Positions 34,020-43,700 of a stretch of DNA of 64,000 nucleotides are shown piece after piece. Each line of letters starts with the position of its first letter. Positions within the stretch are counted from its first letter, which is position 1. Location: positions 1 to 64,000 of the forward strand of contig JANRJC010000052.1 in NCBI GenBank assembly GCA_033764335.1, read 5' to 3'. The DNA comes from JAGQVA01 sp033764335. GTDB lineage: Bacteria; Bacteroidota; Bacteroidia; J057. Both the position numbers and the translations under genes were made by a program. A model generated the notes under the pieces. It ran no database searches, was not told the DNA's origin, and saw only the letters and a list, made by a program, of their open reading frames with translations.

Positions 34020-34475
34020 ATGACCAGTTTTCAAAGTAATCATTACCCCAAATCCCGAAACGGTGTTGCGGTTCTTCAGGAATACGCTATGCAGTATTAT
34101 GGGGCACTTAACCTCATCCTGATGCTGGCGGTGATTGTAAAAGTCTATGCCGGAGGATACGGGCAATCGGTCTTATGGCTGGCTGTCATCGGCGAAGTTG
34201 CGGCTCTGGGGCTGGGAAATTTACTGGCTTATGGAAAACTGCGCCGCACCATTGCGGAAATCTTTTTTGTCAACGACCATTTTTCAATGATTTCGGTATA
34301 TGAAATCCTTTTTAAGGGCGAAAACAACGCATTTCCCCTGATCTATGCCAACCCCGATATGCTAAATGAAGATACCGTCTCTATTCATTTTAATGACCAG
34401 ATTTTAACCCTGTACCGCAAAGACTGGGAAGAATTTGATCTGATACGCGACTATCTTTTTTCAAGGCAGTATTGA
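34020..34475 (+). CDS. Hypothetical membrane protein downstream of fmt
   Basis: 151 residues. Two hydrophobic helices (LNLILMLAVIVKVYAGG and LWLAVIGEVAALGLGNLLAY) are followed by a soluble domain (RTIAEIFFVNDHFSMISVYE, ILTLYRKDWEEFDLIRDYLF). The start at 34020 lies nine bases after fmt, so it is probably co-transcribed. No family recognised; the domain resembles PH-like membrane proteins in layout only. Confidence 0.65.
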   Translation: MTSFQSNHYPKSRNGVAVLQEYAMQYYGALNLILMLAVIVKVYAGGYGQSVLWLAVIGEVAALGLGNLLAYGKLRRTIAEIFFVNDHFSMISVYEILFKGENNAFPLIYANPDMLNEDTVSIHFNDQILTLYRKDWEEFDLIRDYLFSRQY

Positions 34476-34520
34476 GGTCATAGTAATGTTAGCCCCTAAA
34501 TCAAAGTTGTTTCCCTAAGA

Positions 34521-34829
34521 CTATACCTCTATCGTCAACTTAAGTTGTCCCCCTAACCCTCGTTGAATAATTTTCATTAAAGTAGAAAGGCGGATATCAC
34601 TGGCATCATTCTCTATCCTTGATATATAAGACTTGTTGGTCCCACACTTTTGCGCAAGCTCTTCCTGAGTCATCCCTAGTTTTATACGAGCTTCTTCAAG
34701 AAGAACCCCCAACCGAAATGCTTCAAATTCCTGTTCCCATTTTTCTCGTTTTTCACTTCCCCTTTTCCCGTATTTATCCTCAAGGATTTCGCTAAGGGTT
34801 GTAATATTTTTATTAGGTATTTTTTTCAT
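34521..34829 (-). CDS. XRE/HigA-like HTH protein, orphan
   Basis: 102 residues. The C-terminal HTH is RIKLGMTQEELAQKCGTNKS, then YISRIENDASDIRLSTLMKI, a Cro/C1-type domain usual for HigA-type antitoxins. It ends with a beta-strand (GGQLKLTIEV), as in antitoxins of RelE/HigB pairs. Such genes normally follow a toxin gene. Here the upstream neighbour is the GH32 gene, seven bases away, and no toxin frame is present on either side. It may therefore be a solitary regulator at the end of the fructan operon, or a leftover antitoxin. Confidence 0.82.
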   Translation of the reverse strand: MKKIPNKNITTLSEILEDKYGKRGSEKREKWEQEFEAFRLGVLLEEARIKLGMTQEELAQKCGTNKSYISRIENDASDIRLSTLMKIIQRGLGGQLKLTIEV

Positions 34830-34836
34830 ATTTCTA

Positions 34837-36429
34837 TTACCAAACTCCTTTCAATTCCGTGGCTTTGCCCCCCGTGAAAACTGCCTCTCCGCCTTCGGAA
34901 TAGAGATTCATCTGGGTAAAAGGCTCGCTCGGGAAAAATATCTCGGTCATCACCACGAGGCCCTCCTGAGCAAATAACTCCACAGAGGCGACATCTACCA
35001 GGAGATGCAGGGAAAGTGTCGTGGTTTCTCCGCTATGGGGTGCGTAGTGGATTCCTGCAAATTCTTCCGAAAAATCATTTCTCCCTGACTGTCTTCGGTC
35101 AATATAAAAACGATTGCCGGCTTTTTCATAGCCAATCCTCACCTTCTCGCCTTTGCCATTGGTAAGTTCAACACCAAACTCTGTGGCGGTAGTTCCCTTT
35201 GTATCAAAAGATAAAACCAATTCTGCCAGGTTGCCGGAGTCTTTGGTTATGGGCATGGCTCCGGAAATTGTTTGTGGGGGAATGTTTTTTTCTTCACCTC
35301 TAATCAGTCCGAGTTCTGCGACGGGTTCGGTTTTGATACGCACGCCCGCTTCAGTGGAGACGAGTTGCAGGGTGCGGGGAATGGTCATGGCGCTGCGCCA
35401 GGGATCGGTGGGCACGCGGTTGGCGTAGAGCCAGTTGCTCATCCAGCCGATAAACAATCGCCTTCCGTCGGAAGCCGGGACATCGGACCAGGTGACACCG
35501 GCGTAGTTGTCGGTGCCGTAGTCCAGCCAGAGGGAAACATCGCCGGGATTGTCACTGATAAAGGTTTTCCCGTCAAAATCTCCCACAAAATACTGAGTAG
35601 CCGAACCCTTGTTAGGGCCACCGGGATTAATACTGAGGAGCATTACCCATTTTTTATTTTCGGGATTGCCGTCTATGGCGAGTTCAAACAAATCCGGGCA
35701 TTCCCATACACCCCCGTGGCCGCCGTAAGTTTCGCCAAATTCGCCGGTGAGTACCCAGTCAATGAGGTTGGGAGAATTGTATATCTGCACCCTGTCGCCC
35801 CGTGCAAAAATCATGACCCAATGCTGATCTTTTTCATACCAAAACACCTTCGGGTCGCGGAAGTCTTTCAGCCCGGGATTGGGTACGACGGGGTTTCCTT
35901 TGTATTTGGTCCAGGTGCGGCCTTTGTCGAGGCTGTAAGCGATGCCCTGGTATTGGTAGTCATTCCGACCGGCTTTTTCTCCCTCCGGATCGTGATAGGT
36001 GAAAATGGCAATCAGGGGACTTTGGCCTTCGGGGGCCAGACCGCTGGTGTTTTTATGATCCACAACTGCACTTCCGGAAAAAATATAGCCCATGCTGTCG
36101 GGGTAAAGGGCTATGGGTAAATGGTCCCAATGGATAAGGTCTGTGCTCACTGCATGTCCCCAATGCATAGGACCCCAGACTACATCATCGGGATAGTATT
36201 GGTAAAAAAGGTGGTATTCACCTTCATAAAAAAACATGCCGTTAGGATCGTTCATCCATTTGGCGGGGGGGGAAAAATGAAAGCGGGGGCGGTGCGCTTC
36301 CTGATAATATCCTTCCGTAATCGTTTGCGCCTGACTTTTTTCCATGTTTGCAGATTTTTTTCCGCATCCGAGGAAAGGCAGAAGGGCTAAAATTATGAAA
36401 ATCCGGTTAACGGGTGACATTTGAGGCAT
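34837..36429 (-). CDS. GH32 fructanase/levanase-type lipoprotein
   Basis: 530 residues. The lipobox is LLPFLGC (Cys22), so the enzyme is lipid-anchored, either periplasmic or on the surface. GH32 motifs are all present: WMNDPNG at ~58-64 (Asp61 nucleophile), FRDPKVFW (transition-state Asp) and WECPDLFEL (acid/base Glu). A C-terminal beta-sandwich follows the five-blade propeller (ELFAQEGLVVMTEIFFPSEP). It should release fructose from fructans or sucrose (exo-levanase, inulinase or invertase). It is the penultimate gene of the fructan locus, six bases after the FG-GAP gene. Confidence 0.93.
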   Translation of the reverse strand: MPQMSPVNRIFIILALLPFLGCGKKSANMEKSQAQTITEGYYQEAHRPRFHFSPPAKWMNDPNGMFFYEGEYHLFYQYYPDDVVWGPMHWGHAVSTDLIHWDHLPIALYPDSMGYIFSGSAVVDHKNTSGLAPEGQSPLIAIFTYHDPEGEKAGRNDYQYQGIAYSLDKGRTWTKYKGNPVVPNPGLKDFRDPKVFWYEKDQHWVMIFARGDRVQIYNSPNLIDWVLTGEFGETYGGHGGVWECPDLFELAIDGNPENKKWVMLLSINPGGPNKGSATQYFVGDFDGKTFISDNPGDVSLWLDYGTDNYAGVTWSDVPASDGRRLFIGWMSNWLYANRVPTDPWRSAMTIPRTLQLVSTEAGVRIKTEPVAELGLIRGEEKNIPPQTISGAMPITKDSGNLAELVLSFDTKGTTATEFGVELTNGKGEKVRIGYEKAGNRFYIDRRQSGRNDFSEEFAGIHYAPHSGETTTLSLHLLVDVASVELFAQEGLVVMTEIFFPSEPFTQMNLYSEGGEAVFTGGKATELKGVW

Positions 36430-36435
36430 AATATT

Positions 36436-38133
36436 TTAATCTTTCTTATAAATTTTGATTTGACGCACTCCTTCGGGGGTAGTACAGGTGCATATATAGA
36501 TTCCGGGTAAATGATTTTCGGCTGACCATAAGGTTTCCTGTATGCCTGCCTGACTTTCGGTTTTCTCCCATTGGGCAATCGTCCGACCTGTCAGGTCAGC
36601 TATGCGGATATTTACCGGCATAGGGTTGGTAAGGAAATAATAAATGCTCACTTCGTCCAAAAATGGATTAGGCACGACCGTCAATTCTGCATTTTGGAGA
36701 TTTTCGGGATTTACCTTTTCTCCTTCGTTCAGGATATGGGTTCGGCCTACGGTAAGATTTTCGTATGTCTGACGAATTCCTCCGGGCCAGAATACAACCA
36801 CGGAATCCACAAAATCAGCCTCGCCGAGTCCAAAGTGCAAAATCAGGCTATTTTGGCTTACATATCCTGAACCGGAATTTATTTCATCCACCCAATGATT
36901 TTCGTCCGAATATACTTCCACCCTTGCACCGATTGCAAGTGCGTTGGAGATGGTACCCCGAAGGAGAAATTTTACCCAGTGGTAATCATTGATATTTTCA
37001 TTGTGGAAAAGCTGATTGCCTGTGGCATCATTGCTATTGGTAATAAATATGTCTACCCGGCCGTCAACATCGTAGTCGAGGGACACCGCACCAAAGCTAT
37101 TAGCATTACTGGCCAGTACGGTTCCTTCTCCGCGATCAAGAAAGGTAAGATCCTGCTGATTGTGATAAAATACATTGGGATACGGAGGAGTATTTGCCAC
37201 ATAAATATCCAGCCAGCCGTCGTTGTCGGCATCAAAAAAGAAAGTTCCCCAACCCATTCCATAGTCTCCCACACCCGCTGTGCGGGTAATGTCGGTAAAT
37301 GTGCCATCGGCATTGTTGAGGAGAAGGACATTGCTGTAAAGGTTGGTGATATAAAGATCGAGCCAGCCATCGTTGTTGATGTCTCCGGCATCGGCCCCCA
37401 TTCCAAAGGCTTTGACATCGGCATTGGCGGCTTCTGCCACATTTGTAAAGGTCAGGTCGCCGTTGTTGCGGTAGAGGATATTAGCCTGATAACCATCATG
37501 CACGAGATAAATATCCTGGTCATGGTCGTTGTCATAATCAAAGAAAATTCCACCCATCGCTATCAGCGTATCGGTAGCGCCGGAAGCCAGAGTAATGTCT
37601 TCGAAAGTAAGATCGCCCTGGTTGTGGTAGAGGGTATTCTGATCATTCATACGGGCCACATAAATGTCGAGAAACCCGTCATTGTCCACATCTGCGAGCA
37701 GTACCGCCATAGCATTTCCAGTGGCAGAGGTGAGGGTGTGAGCAGCGGCAGAAATATCCTGAAAAGTGCCATCCTGGCGGTTGTAGTAAATTTTATCGCG
37801 TGTTCCGGCATTATTTCCCAGAAAAAGATCGGGCCAGCCATCGTTGTCAAAATCTCCCCAGGCCGCGACGCGGCTTTCTCCGGCAAAATTCAGTCCTGCT
37901 TCCCGTGCGACCTCCGAGAAAGTACCATCGCCCCTATTGCGATAAAGAAGGTTTTCGTCTTTTGTGCGGGCGATAAAGATATCTTCCCAGCCGTCTTTAT
38001 CATAGTCTGCCACAGCTACCCCGTAGTTAGAGCCTTTGTCGTCTATCCCGGCAGTTGCAGAGACATCGGAAAATTGATTTTGGGCACTGAGTATAACGAC
38101 GGGAAACAACCCGAATAGTAGTAGCTTTTTCAT
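36436..38133 (-). CDS. FG-GAP/VCBS repeat protein (CRTAC1-like) with T9SS sorting domain
   Basis: 565 residues. A signal peptide (MKKLLLFGLFPVVILSAQNQ) is followed by about seven FG-GAP repeats of the type VAVADYDKDGWEDIFIA and GDFDNDGWPDLFLGNN, with DxDxDG calcium-binding loops forming a beta-propeller. An ASPIC/UnbV-like segment follows (AIGARVEVYS, FGLGEADFVDSVVVFWPGG). The end is a T9SS sorting domain (VVPNPFLDEVSIYYF...GIYICTCTT). It lies between the two GH32 genes with gaps of 3 and 6 bases, so it is part of the fructan operon and probably a surface glycan-binding or scaffold protein. Such proteins are not usual members of fructan loci. Confidence 0.87.
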   Translation of the reverse strand: MKKLLLFGLFPVVILSAQNQFSDVSATAGIDDKGSNYGVAVADYDKDGWEDIFIARTKDENLLYRNRGDGTFSEVAREAGLNFAGESRVAAWGDFDNDGWPDLFLGNNAGTRDKIYYNRQDGTFQDISAAAHTLTSATGNAMAVLLADVDNDGFLDIYVARMNDQNTLYHNQGDLTFEDITLASGATDTLIAMGGIFFDYDNDHDQDIYLVHDGYQANILYRNNGDLTFTNVAEAANADVKAFGMGADAGDINNDGWLDLYITNLYSNVLLLNNADGTFTDITRTAGVGDYGMGWGTFFFDADNDGWLDIYVANTPPYPNVFYHNQQDLTFLDRGEGTVLASNANSFGAVSLDYDVDGRVDIFITNSNDATGNQLFHNENINDYHWVKFLLRGTISNALAIGARVEVYSDENHWVDEINSGSGYVSQNSLILHFGLGEADFVDSVVVFWPGGIRQTYENLTVGRTHILNEGEKVNPENLQNAELTVVPNPFLDEVSIYYFLTNPMPVNIRIADLTGRTIAQWEKTESQAGIQETLWSAENHLPGIYICTCTTPEGVRQIKIYKKD

Positions 38134-38136
38134 ATA

Positions 38137-40641
38137 TCACCTTTGAATGATCAATTTACCGGTACGGACTTCATCATTGTCTATTTTCAGCACGGAAATA
38201 TACACTTGTGGTGGAACTTTTTCACCATTATCACCACAACCATCCCACAACCAAACCTGTTTGCCAGGCACTTTGATTTCCTCCGGAAAAGTTTTGACGG
38301 CAACTCCATGTAAATCAAGTATTTCTAAGCGAGTACTTGCTTTATTTTTGAAATCACAACTGATTTCCATTGTACCGGAGGACGGGTTGGGAGCAATTTG
38401 TAAGCGTAAACCTTCTGGTGATATCATCTCATCTGCTAGACCGACGGTTGGGTGATTCATATCTCGCATTTCCCAAATGTCCACATTTGAAAAAGTAGCT
38501 GAACCACCAGAAACATATAAATCCACCTCTTGGCTCAAACTGTCTTCAGGGTATATCCGGGAAGCAAAAGCTGCTTTTTCGTTCACAAATACTTCGACTA
38601 CAGATCCATCCAAAAATATGTGTAAATCAAAAGGCTGTCCAGAAGGCAAGGCATAATTCACAGATACCGGATCACGAGGTACAGTATTATTAGTGCTGGA
38701 TATAGACCGGTCTATCGTCAGAAACTGAAAAAAGCTATTGTATGCAATCACTGTTTGCTCTGTACCGGAAGGGTTCCGAGCAATGACAATTCCCATTTCC
38801 ATTGAATTATTGGGATTGATCGTCGCTTTTATTTCCAGTTGGTGCCCAGAAACTACGCCAAGATTGTTTGTCTGTCCGGAATTGATCGCCAGATCGGAAT
38901 AGTGGTAATGTTTTCCCCGAAGCAAACTTAATTCCGGCAGGGGTGCCTGCTCAAGGGTCTGTCCGTCAGGGCTGAGATTCCATACACGAGGAAGGCTGTA
39001 AAGATTGGCCCATCCGTTTTCAAATTGTTCGGCGGGAGGAAGTTGATCGGGAATAATACCAATAGCGATAACCCTGCCCAACGAATCAGTAGTCACACTC
39101 GGAGAGAGGAAATGGCTCATCAACTCGAGTTTTTTAGGCGAGATATAATCGGGAGTGAATTTTTCGTTCTGAAAAGTTCCTGTCCAGTATAAGGCATCTG
39201 CGGGTTTGTTTGGCGGTTCGGGAACCTTATTTACCAAAAACAAATATTTGCTTCCAAACTTCTGAACCACAGGCATTTCCCAAAAAATACCTGCATTATC
39301 TATAGATGGCTGTCCAATCAAAAAAGGTCGAATATAGGTCCAGTTGTACAAATCTGTAGACCGGTACAAAAAGGCAGTACCGCCTGAAACCGAACTTACA
39401 AGCCCTGACCCAATCACCATATACCAGTTATTGCCCTCTTTCCAGAGATAAGGATCGCGAAAGTCCATCGTCACGTAAGGCGGCGGCGTACCAGAAATTA
39501 TAGGGTTTCCTGGATTTTTTTGCCAGAGCGTAAGGTCATTATTGCCTGTGGCAATACACATACTGGCTTTGGCACCATCAACGCCTGTGTATATAGCGAC
39601 GGGATTTCCATTATTGTCTATCACACAATCCCCTGACCAGATTCCAAACTGATCATATCCCGGCTGCGGCCATATTACCGGAGATTCTTCTTTCCATGAG
39701 ATCAGATTGGTACTTGACTGGTGGCCCCAGTTTATTTGCGACCAATAAGGACCGTTTGCATTTTTTTGATAGAAAATATGATATTTCCCATTGTGTTTTA
39801 CGAGGCCGTGCGGCTCATTTGTCCAAGCAGCCGAAGGAATAGCGTGATAACGAGGTCGGTGAAAATCACCAACAAAACGTGATGAAGGAATAGAAAGATC
39901 GGGTTGTGTTGCGGGAGATTGTGCCTGAAAATCTGCAAGAATGTCTGTGCCCGGCAATGCCTCATGGAGAAGAACGACTTCATCCAATAGCCCGTTTATG
40001 ATATTAGTAGTAAAAATTCCCACTTTTTCATCCAGACTGTGCCGTCCCAAATACACAAGACTGTTTGCCGGCCAGTTGACAAGTCCCTGAGTAAGACCCT
40101 GATCGAGAATTCCAACCCCATTTACATAAACTTTTACCCTTGCAGTGGGTGTATGAACAGTAACCGCAAGATGTATCCATTCAGATTTTTCGACTGGAAG
40201 TATAGCGGTAAAATTGTTTTTAAATCCATTTATATTAACTGCACCTGTAATGTTTCCATATTTTGTTACCCCAACAAAAAAACCTTTCCCTTCCAGAGGA
40301 TCAAACGCAGAAAATAAAGCCGCAGTGTTGACAGGATAGGATTCAAGCGCAAACCATAGAGAGATTGTAAATTCATTTTCGGGAAAAACCATAGTATGAT
40401 TCCCTTCCACCCATGATGCGTATCCATTCAGACGAATACTGGTTCCCGATACACCCGACATCCATTCGGGAGAAAAATGAGAATTGTAGAGGTAGCTTTC
40501 CCCGGATACGGCTTCTGTTATCTGTATGCCAGCAGCCTCATTCATTGACCAGTAAGCAACCGTATCGGGTTGCGCATGTACCTGAAAGCCGGCCATTCCA
40601 GCCAATGCAATAAGGATCGTGTAAAATCTTAGATATATCAT
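38137..40641 (-). CDS. LamG-GH32 protein with T9SS sorting domain; Glu at the nucleophile position
   Basis: About 834 residues from the ATG at 40641; the frame upstream to 40782 lacks support. A signal peptide (MIYLRFYTILIALAGMAGFQ) precedes a LamG/concanavalin domain at ~25-240 (FTISLWFALESYPVNTAALF, NGLLDEVVLLHEAL), then a GH32 catalytic domain from ~262. The nucleophile motif reads AWTNEPHG rather than WMNDPNG, placing Glu276 at the Asp position (codon 39816-39814). The RDP motif is intact (MDFRDPYLW) and the acid/base motif is WEMPVV instead of WECPD. The end is a GH32 C-terminal sandwich and a sorting domain (QIAPNPSSGTMEIS...). It should be a surface fructan-binding or fructan-cutting protein; activity with Glu is uncertain. 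Confidence 0.9.
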   Translation of the reverse strand: MIYLRFYTILIALAGMAGFQVHAQPDTVAYWSMNEAAGIQITEAVSGESYLYNSHFSPEWMSGVSGTSIRLNGYASWVEGNHTMVFPENEFTISLWFALESYPVNTAALFSAFDPLEGKGFFVGVTKYGNITGAVNINGFKNNFTAILPVEKSEWIHLAVTVHTPTARVKVYVNGVGILDQGLTQGLVNWPANSLVYLGRHSLDEKVGIFTTNIINGLLDEVVLLHEALPGTDILADFQAQSPATQPDLSIPSSRFVGDFHRPRYHAIPSAAWTNEPHGLVKHNGKYHIFYQKNANGPYWSQINWGHQSSTNLISWKEESPVIWPQPGYDQFGIWSGDCVIDNNGNPVAIYTGVDGAKASMCIATGNNDLTLWQKNPGNPIISGTPPPYVTMDFRDPYLWKEGNNWYMVIGSGLVSSVSGGTAFLYRSTDLYNWTYIRPFLIGQPSIDNAGIFWEMPVVQKFGSKYLFLVNKVPEPPNKPADALYWTGTFQNEKFTPDYISPKKLELMSHFLSPSVTTDSLGRVIAIGIIPDQLPPAEQFENGWANLYSLPRVWNLSPDGQTLEQAPLPELSLLRGKHYHYSDLAINSGQTNNLGVVSGHQLEIKATINPNNSMEMGIVIARNPSGTEQTVIAYNSFFQFLTIDRSISSTNNTVPRDPVSVNYALPSGQPFDLHIFLDGSVVEVFVNEKAAFASRIYPEDSLSQEVDLYVSGGSATFSNVDIWEMRDMNHPTVGLADEMISPEGLRLQIAPNPSSGTMEISCDFKNKASTRLEILDLHGVAVKTFPEEIKVPGKQVWLWDGCGDNGEKVPPQVYISVLKIDNDEVRTGKLIIQR

Positions 40642-40652
40642 GGGGTTTTCAC

Positions 40653-40693
40653 TAAAAAGAATCCGGACCAGCAGGCATCTGCTGCCGGTCCGG
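40653..40693 (-). terminator. Intercistronic hairpin between DUF4960 and GH32 genes
   Basis: On the minus strand CCGGACCGGCAG pairs with CTGCTGGTCCGG (12 bp, one G-T wobble) with a 7-base loop, followed by ATTCTTTTTAG. It is 13 bases after the DUF4960 stop and ends just before the GH32 start. It could act as a partial terminator, lowering expression of the downstream enzymes relative to SusC/SusD. Confidence 0.65.
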
Positions 40694-40705
40694 GAAATCA
40701 ACCAA

Positions 40706-43700
40706 TTACCTTTGTAATATAATTTTTCCGTTGACAATCTGGTTGCCAGCTTTAATCTGGTAAAAATACATACCCGAATCAAAGCGGTTAGCCTGCCATT
40801 TTATCACCTGGGTTCCGGCGGAAGTTAATTGTCCAGAAACGAGAACATCTACTTTGCGTCCGCTGATATCCAAAATCTGAATAGAAACGGGCATCGTTTT
40901 ATCCAAAGTAAAGCGAATATTCACTTCGTCTTTGAAGGGGTTGGGGAATGCCTGCACACCTAGCACATTTTCTTCCAGCTCATAGATACCTACACTACCG
41001 GAAGTTTTTAGATAGTTGAGGATGTTGAAAGTTAATGTTTGGAGATCGGCACTATCTGCGTTCACGCCATCGGGAATGTACCAGTCAAATGCACCTGCAC
41101 CAACAGCAATCGCGCTTCCTTCGCCTGCTGCACCTTCATATTCGGCCAGGGAAACCAGAATGTCAAAATTGGAGTCCCACTCCGGACCTGCAAGATGCGT
41201 ACCGTGGAAACGATCGGGTACCGGGATAGTGGCATAATTGGGATCGTTGGGGTTGATCACCCACCATGAAAGCGGGTTTTCGCGGGTCCCGGTTGTAAAC
41301 AGGGTAAAAAATACAGGATTGAGGTTGGCAAAGGCCGGGTGGTTGAGCTTATCCGTTTTGATTCTGAATCCCCAATGATCGGGATTACTGGCTACGGGGG
41401 CAAGCGTAACTTGCATCCCCTGATTATTAGGCTCAAGCCCGAGGTTGACCACGTATTGGGTCGCGGTACCCGAAAGAAGGATACCTCCGCCTGACTCTTC
41501 TCTGAATCTACGAAGAATACGGCTTACATTTTCATTATCTGCCAAGATAGGCAATGTCTCAAATGATTCATAATGCCACCATGCTGCTCTGAAATTGGCA
41601 AGAAGGGTTGTGGAGTCAAGTATGACGTCCTGAAAACTGTAATATACAACAGCAGTATCGCCAAATTCTCTTTTCGCCCATTCATATCCTTTTCTGGCAT
41701 TAGGCTCTATTTGAGTAAGAGTGGCGGCTGTTCCCAGTACGGCGATTTTGCCAGGATTCAATACAACTTCTACAATTGCATCAAAAACTACTCCTCCGAC
41801 ACTTGAGATCGTATCGGTTTTTAGATTCAAAAATTCGGAGGAAGGAATTTCTACTGTAAAATCGGTAATATCCACATCATAGTCGGTAGCGGTACCGGAA
41901 AGCGTCAGAGAAGCGTGTGTATCATCTACCCGTGATACTGCGGCAGAAATACCACCCGGCAGATTTTTAATGACCCAGCTTCCCTGTGTAAGCGGATTGG
42001 TGAAAATGGCATTGGTAACGGTTACGTCCAGAACTTTTCCAGCTTCATCACCTTCCTGGATCGGCCCGCCGGCATGAGAGACTACGAGTGTTTGCTGATC
42101 ATTTACCGTGAAGAGATATTCCAGCATATTGCGGGTAAACTGCTCCAGATTTGCCTGGTCGCTGGCGCCATTGTTTGCTGTGGGCAACCACTGATACCCA
42201 GGAGCTGAAGCAGCGACCACGCCACCGTTACCGATAAGGATTTCACCTACTGCCGGAAGGTCAGTGCCCCCAAACCATGGCATTGTACCGAAACCTGTAC
42301 CCGGAAATGAACCTCCTGTCCACCAACTGATAGCTTCATGGCCGGCAACAGAGTCTGAAATGGTACGGAAACCGCTCCAGTTGGGATCAGCCCAGTCGGT
42401 TGTAGCAGGAATGTTGGCAAATACCGGGTGGTTTTCAAATCCCGCAAATGGCTTAATACCCCATGCAGCATCCGGGCCTGCAGGGTCATTGTCAATGATC
42501 TGGTTGGGGGCTACTATTGAAGTGTCCATATTGTTGGCATAAGCAGTCGCGAAACCAGAGAGAAGCATACCGCCACCGTTGGAAACAAAGTTTTTCAATG
42601 AGTCAGCAACGGCTAATGCCTCCGTCGGAATAGTTGAAACATCTTCCAGGTGGTACCAGACAACTTCCGTACTTGCAGGTAACCCATCGGCCTGAATATC
42701 TGCAAAACTACGATAGCTGATGTTAAACCCATAAGCACCCTGTGCCCAGGAGTAAGCATTTTTTTCGCTTTGTGGAAGATCGCTGAGACTGTTTGCACTA
42801 CCGAGCATAACAAGAGACGGCTCAGGCTGAAGATAAGTAAGAATATTCTCTGTAAATTTTTCGAGATTGGTTTGCTCATTGGCACCGTTGTTAGCAGTTG
42901 GCAACCACTGGTATCCGGGCGCACTGGTAATCATGATATTTCCTTTGCCTTTAGGAATCTCGCCTGTCACCGGTAGGTCTGTACCGCCAAACCATGGCAT
43001 TGTACCGAAACCTGTACCCGGAAATGAACCTCCTGTCCACCAGCGAACGGCTTCATGACCGGCAACGGAATCTGAAATAGTACGGAAACCACTCCAGTTG
43101 GGATCAGCCCAGTCGGTTGTAGCAGGAATACCGGCAAATATTGGGTGGTTTTCAAATCCCGCAAATGGTTTAATACCCCATGCGGCATCAGGTCCTGCTG
43201 GATTGTTATTTATAGTCTGGCTAGGAGCAACCGTAGTTGCGTTTACATCTACGACGTAGCCTGTTGCAAAGGAAGAGAGAAACATGCCCCCGCCATTATC
43301 AATAAAAGCTTCAATAGCAGCCGCAGCCAGGCCGGCATCAGAAGGGATGTTGGCATCATCTTCAAGGTGAAACCATGCTACTTTTACGGAAGCAGGAAGA
43401 CCATTCGCTGCCACATCACTGAAAGACTGGTAAACGGCATCTTTACCATAATGGCTAAGTGCCCAACTATAGGCATTTTTTTCACTTGTTGAAAGGCCAC
43501 TGGTATCTGAAGGCGCACCAATAAGGATAATGGAAGGATTGGGAATCAGGTAGTTGAGCATGTTTGCAGTAAACTGCTCTAGATTTGCCTGTTCGTTGGC
43601 ACCGTTGATAGCAGCTGAAATCCAGTTATATCCAGGAGCAGTTGCTACCATCACATTACCTTGTCCTTTGGGAATTTCGCCAACAACCGGGAGATCTATT

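Noticed and set aside
36895..38118. 407-codon open frame on the plus strand
   Set aside because: It mirrors the FG-GAP repeats of the minus-strand gene; the Ile/Val-rich pattern is the antisense of repeated Asp-rich loops.
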